Shown here in pieces: positions 60,358 to 64,000 of a stretch of DNA of 64,000 bases. The DNA lies in the NCBI GenBank assembly GCA_023213395.1, contig CM041465.1, positions 190,347,741 to 190,411,740 of the forward strand. Reading direction: 5' to 3'. This DNA is from Cycas panzhihuaensis (lineage: Eukaryota; Cycadophyta). The notes under the pieces are model-generated. The model saw nothing but the letters and a program-made list of their open reading frames with translations, ran no database searches and was not told the origin of the DNA. Each line of letters begins with the position of its first letter. Within the stretch, counting starts at the first letter, position 1. The translations under genes were made by a program, and so were the position numbers.

Positions 60358-60362
60358 GGTTA

Positions 60363-61472
60363 AGCATACTTCGGTATATGTTAGTATATGAAGTGAAGGA
60401 GATTACCTTCTTACACAGGCCCTAAATAGCACCTACATGTGAAAGTGATCCTCAATATACCTTTAACTATATAGAGGGACCCTTTTATGCTCTTTTCCTT
60501 ACCCTAAAATAGGAAACCTATTAACCACTTAAAAATATGTAGTTCACTATTTAGTATTTAGTATTAGGAAGATACCCTTCTCAAATACTTTAGCATGGCT
60601 AGCACAATAATGAGTATAATGATTCTCTATAGTTGATGCCTTAAGATATTAGGCAAAGCATTAGTAATATTTGAGAAGTTTATTGAAAGGCCTACATACT
60701 AGGCAAGCCTTATGTTAAAAGTCTTCCTAAAAAGCTTATTACCTAAATATTGCTAGTATTGAGATAAACTATTAAAAGAAATTAATAATATATGCCTATA
60801 GTTGAAAGGCTAACACAAAGTCATTACAATGAAACATTAAAGAGTGTAATATTAAAAGTAAACATTGAACTTGTTCAAATCCCATTACATAAATTTTCCT
60901 TACTTAAACCTTTAACTACAAAGTCTTAAGGTTTTCATAATGACTTGACAACAAAAAATTGTCAAGAAGTTTATACCTCCACAAGTTCACTTCTATACTT
61001 TGCAAAGTCACTTTTACATAAATTAATTTTTTGGACATAAAACATGTACCTGAGATCTAGATAAAAAAGAAAATTTTCATAACTTAAATTTTACCCTTAT
61101 CCTTCATACATCTTATTTTATTGAGTGCACCATGTTGATAATTTTCCATTAAGTTAGATTCAGCCCAAAATTTTAGGGAAAAAAAAGGTACACATGTACC
61201 TAATGGGTGCATAGCCTAACGTTTACACTTAAAACTCACCTACATTATCTTGATAAGATCTTTGTATTCATCTTAATAAACTAAGTGACATTGTTATAAA
61301 TTTTTGGAGGTTAACAAGCTATATATAACTTCCCTCCTCTTTTTCTCTATCATCCTCTAATTCTTTACATGCATTCTATGTTTTTAATCTTATTTTGTTA
61401 TATTCATTCTTCTCATATAAATCCCCCTTTCTTAAATTCCCTTTCTCTTTTTAGTAGTTTATATTTGACTAT
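60363..61472 (+). other. Leader of element J, second part
   Basis: Follows the course of B's leader: GTATATGT.(A/G)(A/T)ATAT segment, then ACA.AGGCC.TA.ATAG. No coding motif. A GCTATATATAAC near 61318 looks like a TATA box but lies in the leader, not in an LTR. Confidence 0.6.
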
Positions 61473-62620
61473 ATGATGACTCCTACTCAAACAAATCAAC
61501 CTTTTGTATTAGAGACTCATTTAACCATTTTAAATAATGGTGCTATAAATGACATGATTACTGAATCCATTCAATTATCCAATCAACTCAAGAATGATAT
61601 GGCCACCTACTCTACTTAGTTATTTAATTAGCTCATGACCAAGATTATAAAGATAACTAATTAGATGCCCAATATAATTACTCAAATTATTAACATCTTA
61701 TCCTCTTCTAACTTGATGACCATTTCAAACTTAATGAGTGGCCCTCAATCATCTCCACCCTTACAACTGCATTGATAATTATTTTATCACAAAATAAACA
61801 TACTAAATTTTTTATCTCAATCTCAACAAAGATATTATAAGCAGTTAGATTACTAAGCTAAAAACCTACTTTCATCTTAATCCCATACTGACCAATGACT
61901 AATTAATTTATCTCCATTCATTTAGAAGTTGAGGTACATTATTAGTTCCAATGGTAGTAACTTGTATATCTAGGTAATCAAACATGGGCCTAGTTTTACA
62001 AAAGTTTTTATGAATAATATGTGGAAACATAGAACTAATCATTCTTTAGTTAGCTTAATCGATTAAAGTAAATAATGTCTATGGAAGTAAACAAAGAAGA
62101 ATTTAATATTTGTAGAATCATGTTAGTCGGTCATTGGATCAACAAATAGTCATCAATATGTATGTGTTGGGACTTAATGAGTGCATCCAAATGTACATTA
62201 AATATTGCCACTACTAAATTTAAGACATATTATATCCATGGATAACATAATTGAGGTCAAATTTACATTGGAATAGCCTACTTTCCATCATGATTCTACA
62301 TGGTATAACATCCTCAACATATAGAATTTTAATTCAGTGATCATATTAGATGAATCATACTGACCTTTAGTAGAGTACTCACTAGTAGAGCCTTTGCCAA
62401 GTCGAGTTCATGTACTACCTACAAAAATACATTAATGTAGGGAATTTGGACTTAGTATCCAAGACTTAAAGAAATAGACTCTTAGCTATAATAGATCCTA
62501 CAATACTAAGTTTATGTTATCCACCATTGACCTTGGCTTATCCCCTAAAGAAGATTCCAAATCTGACTAAGAACTTGAGGTCTAGAGCTTTCCCCAACAC
62601 CCAAGCTAGAGATATCTATA
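61473..62620 (+). pseudogene. Element J gag
   Basis: ATG at 61473 opens MMTPTQTNQPFVLETHLTIL and continues NDMITESIQLSNQLKNDMAT before the first stop (TAG). The start matches gag of element B. Further on, short coding-like blocks alternate with stops up to about 62600. A zinc knuckle is not visible. Gag would form the particle. Confidence 0.65.
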
Positions 62621-62639
62621 TTTGTTGTCTCTTATCTTG

Positions 62640-64000
62640 AACAACTATGTATCAAGGGCATCCTTTACAAAACCCCTATCACTATTCTAATCAATGGTTG
62701 TGTATCACTTAACTTCATTGATATATCCCTAGCTAAGTATATTGACCTTTATATTGTCTATAAAACTAGATTTACCTATTCCCTACTAAGATATCATACT
62801 CTTTATTATATAGGAACAATAAAAAATTAATACATCTAAATTAATATTCAAATATAATATCAGACAAACACATAAACTTCATGGTATTTAACCTCCACTA
62901 AATAAACTTCTTCCTAAATTAAATTCATAAGCAATTAAATAGTAGTATTGGACATATAGTGGTTATTAATAATATAAAAAGCTCACATTGGCATCTGCCT
63001 AACCATACAGCATATCCTCATGAAGTACAAGTTTGTCTTCACCCTCTTTATATCCAACCCCCTTCCAGATTATGGTTGTTACCACACCATTTAACTAAAA
63101 TCTCCTCATGATCCAATTAGCCTTAGGTTATATTAGAATTCTTATTTTTTTTTAAATCAGATTAAAAAATTTACTAGTAAGCGAACGAAAATGAGGATTG
63201 TATAGCCTAATAAATGCCTATATATTGCTCTTATTATCCCCATCTATAAAAAGGATGTCTCTTTTTAGCTCTTTATTGATTATTAGGAACTTAGTATGAT
63301 CACCATAAAGAATAAATTCCCAAGCCTAAGGATTGATAATATACTAGATGAAATCAATGGTGCCACCATATTCTCTAAGTTAGATCTTCAATCAAGCTAA
63401 TACTAAATCCTTATTACCCTAGACGATAAACATAAGATGGCCTTCTAAACATATCATAGCCATTTTTAATCCCAATTTATGCCTTTTAGACTATGTAAAG
63501 CTCTAGTAAAATTTCAAGCTTTAATAAATAAAATTTCCCTCTATCTTTGAAAATTTATCATTATCTTCTTTGATGGCTAGAATTAGCATGTCTCTTCACC
63601 TCTAACATTTAGAAACTATTCTTTAAATTCTCATCTAATGCCAATTATATGATAGGCTTTTAATATGTGACTTTAATAAATCTAAATTATAGTATCTGGG
63701 CCATATCATTTCTTTAGAGATGTCTAGGTTAATCTCAATAAAATTTTGGTTGTCACTACATGGCCAACACCCTAATTACATTCTTTCCTAGGACTTGTAG
63801 GATTATACTAATGATTCATTAGAAATTATGTTACCCTTGCAGTCCCATTAATTAATCTACTATAAAAGGATTCATTTTAGTGGTCTCTAGTTATAAATAA
63901 TTCCTTTAATTACCTGAATGTGATCATGTCATCCACTCTAGTCCTTGTCACCCTAAATGTCTCACAACCTTTCTAGTTAGAATTCAATGCTTCTATATTT
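62640..64000 (+). pseudogene. Element J protease, reverse transcriptase and RNase H start
   Basis: The protease near 62665-62735 reads TILINGCVSLNFIDISLAKY, where LIDSGATHNFI is expected. TRFTYSLLRYHTLYYIGTIK follows, shared with element B. Reverse transcriptase near 63300-63400 reads [20 protein letters not shown], then [14 protein letters not shown]. At about 63440-63590 come HKMAF and an FMPFRLCKALVKFQALINK run, with FFDG for the FFDD catalytic box. YLGHIISLEM near 63690 opens the connection to RNase H, which is cut by the window edge. One frameshift lies before the MITIKNKF block. Confidence 0.75.

Larger units (their letters stand above)
54253..64000 (+). mobile_element. Element J: Ty3/gypsy element of B's family, runs off the right edge
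   Basis: The 5' LTR is 54253-54634 (382 bp; B's is 388 bp) and shares with it GATGGTTAG, CAAGTTGCTTATG.TTG.CAAT and TATTTAAGG. A primer-binding site follows 2 nt later. The leader is interrupted by element H (TSD GGTTA) and resumes at 60358. Gag starts at 61473, reverse transcriptase lies near 63300 and RNase H reaches the edge. The remaining pol and the 3' LTR are outside. Frames are broken. Confidence 0.8.

Noticed and set aside
60164-60391. A 75-codon plus-strand frame in GC-rich sequence
   Set aside because: It lies in the G/C-rich block of the 5' LTR of element H; the other LTR does not keep the frame, and it is antisense to the element.
1-64000. A new biological system such as a defence island, biosynthetic cluster or integrated virus
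   Set aside because: Every recognisable coding block is a copia or gypsy polyprotein; no movement protein, capsid, envelope or host pathway gene was seen.

Overview
The window is plant nuclear DNA, roughly 70% A+T by eye, and almost entirely LTR retrotransposons in nested layers. Every primer-binding site I found matches the 3' end of plant initiator-methionine tRNA (TGGTATCAGAGC and decayed forms), nearly always 2 nt inside the LTR. Ty1/copia and Ty3/gypsy polyproteins are recognisable but broken. Many stops sit at former Gln, Trp or Arg codons, as expected if methylated cytosines were lost to C->T change. A large, heavily methylated, gene-poor seed-plant genome fits. The base composition recalls the very AT-rich gymnosperm Welwitschia, but the species cannot be fixed from this sequence. 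I see no intact host gene, rRNA, tRNA or CRISPR array.

Left half (1-32763): one long-LTR chromovirus of Tekay/Del type, element C, on the minus strand. Its 5' LTR (29520-32763) is uninterrupted. Its 3' LTR is broken into pieces at 747-1372, 8282-10609, 15514-15631 and 24651-24715 by four insertions: element G (LTR 404-746, body off the left edge), copia element Cop1 (1373-8281), copia element Cop2 (10610-15513) and gypsy element B (15632-24650). The intact LTR serves as an empty-site reference; three of the four junctions resolve to the base, and Cop1's right junction is slightly deleted. B carries a truncated plus-strand copia, F.

Middle (32764-39628): no element I can name. It holds a roughly 950-bp CpG-retaining island with a minisatellite (33905-34860), a purine-rich stretch (36430-37890) and minus-strand coding remnants (37891-39623).

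Right half: element D, a plus-strand chromodomain gypsy element with 219-bp LTRs (39629-53234). It is split by a full-length minus-strand copia, E (40055-47622), and by a solo LTR of E's family in the opposite orientation (51330-51641, TSD ATACT). Beyond it lie a fragment K (53511-54252) and gypsy element J (54253 to the right edge), which belongs to B's family. J is interrupted in its leader by H, a full-length Tnt1/Tork-like copia (54948-60357, TSD GGTTA). H has the longest surviving reading frame (288 codons of reverse transcriptase) and an unusual G/C-rich block in each LTR.

Relative order of events: C before G, Cop1, Cop2 and B; B before F; D before E and the solo LTR; J before H. No gene network is present. 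What can be read is the layered insertion and decay history.
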